Origin: Rickettsiales bacterium | Lineage (GTDB): Bacteria > Pseudomonadota > Alphaproteobacteria > Rs-D84 | Assembly (NCBI GenBank): GCA_031283565.1 | Contig: JAITBM010000080.1 | Coordinates: forward strand, 1 to 5,545 | DNA length: 5,545 nucleotides | Direction: 5' to 3' | Shown: piece by piece, positions 3,995 to 5,545 of the stretch | How the letters are laid out: each line of letters begins with the position of its first letter | How positions within the stretch are numbered: position 1 is the stretch's first letter | The notes under the pieces: generated by a model | Told to the model about the DNA's origin: nothing | Databases searched by the model: none | The model's input: only the letters and a program-made list of their open reading frames with translations | Program-made: the position numbers and the translations under genes

Positions 3995-5545
3995 CTATTT
4001 CAGCCGCCTCAGCTTCTTTTCGATTTCGCTTTTGACCACCAGCCCGTCGCCGGAAAGGGCCAGAGCCTTTTTATATGCGGCAGACGCCCCGATTTTTTCG
4101 CCGGCTGCGGCCCGCAGATCCCCAAGGTGCATGAACAATTCGGAATTTTCTTCAGCGACTTTTCCGACGCGCTCCAAGATTTCCCGCGCGGCCAAGTCCC
4201 CCTCTTTGGCGCGGACCGACATGGCCAGCGCGTCCCAATACCCGATGTGCGATGGAAACGCGCGTATCAGGGATATGGAATACCTGTAAGCTTCGTCCAA
4301 ATTTTTTCCGCCCGCGGCCCATATTTTCGCCAGCACATCCATGATTCCCGCGTCCATTGGCGCCAAATTCAGCGCGGCGGCGGCGTCCTTTTCGGCCGCT
4401 TCATATTCCTTGAAAATATAAAGCGTATGAGCCCGCATCTTCAACAGATAGGCTCGTCCCGCTTCAGGAACCCCAGACTGCTCCAGCGCGCGATCCAACA
4501 TCCGCAGGGCCGAAGACTCGCGCCCGGCCTGCATGTCGCTTTTCCACAGGCTGATGATTGCGGGCATGAAGAGCGGGTTCGCAGCCAAAATTCTTTTCAG
4601 CCCGCCCTCGCCGCCGGTTTTCAATAGCACGAACGGCCCGTATATTGGATCAGTTTCAAGGCCATCCCAGTATTTTTTATAATTTTCGCTTCCAGCGGCG
4701 AAGAAGTATCCGCCCGTATAGTATGCTGTGTTGGCAGGAGCCGCCCCGAGATATGCCGCAGCACGCAAAGCCAGAAGCACGGCATCGGGCGCCACCGCAT
4801 CAAAATTATGCGCAACAGTCTGCATAAGAAACGCCGCCAGCATTTTCTGGTGCGAGTCATAGTCCCGCCAGTCGCTTTCATCCGCGATTGCTGCCATGAA
4901 CATCCCGCCCACGCTGGATGTCCATTTTTGGCGCAAAGCCGCGGCATAATCCTTAAAGCCATGCCTTTTATAAAAGGCCAGCAACAAATTATAATCCCCT
5001 ATGTTCAAAAAACCGATCGGGACGGATTGAAACAGCCTGGCGGCTTTGGCGTTTTTTTTCGCGGCGGCGTAAACGGCACCTTTTGCGAAGTCTTTCCATG
5101 CCTTGCCCGCAGGCATGGAATCTATGAATCTGATCGCCTGCCGCGTGCGCCCAGCCCCCGCCGCCGACCATATTCGCATTGGAGACCACAGTTGGGACCT
5201 ATCGTTTTTGAATTCGGCAAAGACATCTTTCCATCGCCCGATCTTGGCATTTGCCGCTGCTCTGATGATACGTTGTGCCGACAGGCTGGAGACAGGCGCC
5301 GATATGTCGGATATTTTTCCGCCGTCAAGAAACAAGACCAAGTTTTTAAGACCCGACACAATATCCGCTCCGCACGCGCCGCGCTGTTTTTTGCAGGGTT
5401 CGATTCGAATCGCCTCCATAAAGGTGCCGGCTGATCGGAAATCACCGGCCGCTACGGCATGCTGAGCGGCAAGATAGTTCCCAAAGTTGGTATCCTCCAC
5501 CCCATCAGTCAAACCCGTGCCATCAACTGCATTTCCATTACCGTG
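3995..5545 (-). CDS. tetratricopeptide-repeat protein, N-terminus beyond the window
   Basis: The frame is open from the window edge to a TAG at 3995-3997, giving 516 visible residues; the true start lies to the right. An in-frame TTG at 5512 is not needed, since the frame continues upstream (GNGNAVDGTGL). Four consecutive TPR-like helix pairs are clear near the C-terminus (about 365-398, 399-433, 435-467 and 468-500), including SELFMHLGDLRAAAGEK and the following AAYKKALALS. An N-terminal TPR-like unit (FGNYLAAQHAVAAGDFRSA, from residue 21) opens the visible part, and the middle is a degenerate all-helical array. The layout resembles a TPR family of roughly 550-600 residues that I associate with Alphaproteobacteria, often with a secretion or lipoprotein signal, which would be off the window here. 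TPR arrays bind partner proteins; no partner or reaction can be named. Two cysteines lie close together in EPCKKQRGACGAD. It is 205 bases from fabD and probably a separate transcription unit. Confidence 0.85.
   Translation of the reverse strand, partial: HGNGNAVDGTGLTDGVEDTNFGNYLAAQHAVAAGDFRSAGTFMEAIRIEPCKKQRGACGADIVSGLKNLVLFLDGGKISDISAPVSSLSAQRIIRAAANAKIGRWKDVFAEFKNDRSQLWSPMRIWSAAGAGRTRQAIRFIDSMPAGKAWKDFAKGAVYAAAKKNAKAARLFQSVPIGFLNIGDYNLLLAFYKRHGFKDYAAALRQKWTSSVGGMFMAAIADESDWRDYDSHQKMLAAFLMQTVAHNFDAVAPDAVLLALRAAAYLGAAPANTAYYTGGYFFAAGSENYKKYWDGLETDPIYGPFVLLKTGGEGGLKRILAANPLFMPAIISLWKSDMQAGRESSALRMLDRALEQSGVPEAGRAYLLKMRAHTLYIFKEYEAAEKDAAAALNLAPMDAGIMDVLAKIWAAGGKNLDEAYRYSISLIRAFPSHIGYWDALAMSVRAKEGDLAAREILERVGKVAEENSELFMHLGDLRAAAGEKIGASAAYKKALALSGDGLVVKSEIEKKLRRLK
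5094..5120. repeat. perfect 10-base inverted repeat inside the TPR gene
   Basis: TTCCATGCCT (5094-5103) and AGGCATGGAA (5111-5120) are exact reverse complements around a 7-base loop. In the minus-strand mRNA this makes a strong stem within the codons for DSMPAGKAWK. There is no T-run after it. It may be a chance result of the codons used. Confidence 0.5.

Noticed and set aside
3893..4627. Long plus-strand open frame (244 codons) opposite the end of the TPR gene
   Set aside because: It is antisense to a gene with clear TPR motifs, has no ribosome-binding site and reads as a low-sense product rich in Gln, Phe and Arg.
4808..5434. Plus-strand open frame of 208 codons opposite the TPR gene
   Set aside because: It is a frame shadow of the GC-rich minus-strand gene, with no recognisable domain or start signal.

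Overview
The window reads as a piece of an alphaproteobacterial chromosome. The support is a chromosomal-type ParB with an N-terminal KFGLGKGL motif, FabD and FabG of type II fatty-acid synthesis adjacent on one strand, and a long TPR protein whose N-terminus (FGNYLAAQHAVAAGDF) resembles a family I associate with Alphaproteobacteria. Genes are of moderate GC, while the gap upstream of parB is visibly AT-rich. No genus can be named. All five convincing genes lie on the minus strand, so transcription runs from right to left.

Layout from right to left. (1) 3995-5545 is a TPR-repeat protein whose start lies beyond the window edge. (2) 3790-3994 is a gap with a weak terminator-like hairpin and a 15-base direct repeat in front of fabD. 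(3) fabD (2908-3789) is the malonyl-CoA:ACP transacylase. It has Leu where the usual FPGQGSQ motif has Gln. (4) fabG (2047-2790) is the 3-oxoacyl-ACP reductase; a consensus-like promoter overlaps the fabD stop codon, so fabG may be transcribed independently of fabD. (5) 1668-2036 is a small ASCH-domain protein coupled to fabG, its Shine-Dalgarno overlapping the fabG stop. acpP, often the next gene after fabG, is absent. (6) 968-1667 is a 700-base gap without a convincing gene. It holds inverted repeats, a likely parB promoter, and a parS-like palindrome on that promoter's -35 box. (7) parB (62-967) starts at GTG behind a perfect AAGGAGG.

FabD and FabG work in sequence: FabD loads malonate onto acyl carrier protein and FabG reduces the 3-oxoacyl-ACP formed after condensation. 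The ASCH protein is probably an RNA-binding or nucleotide-modifying accessory that shares the fabG message. ParB is a CTP-dependent clamp that loads at parS and, with ParA, segregates the chromosome origin.

The parB locus is the most interesting part. parA is not in its usual place directly upstream, and the gap there carries a near-palindrome (TATTTCATGTGAAATA) that matches parS at 13 of 16 positions but has Noc-site-like outer bases. ParB also departs from the classical ParB residues at the four positions known to set parS/Noc-site specificity. I suggest a diverged, possibly self-regulating ParB-parS pair. No mobile element, CRISPR array, tRNA or rRNA was recognised.
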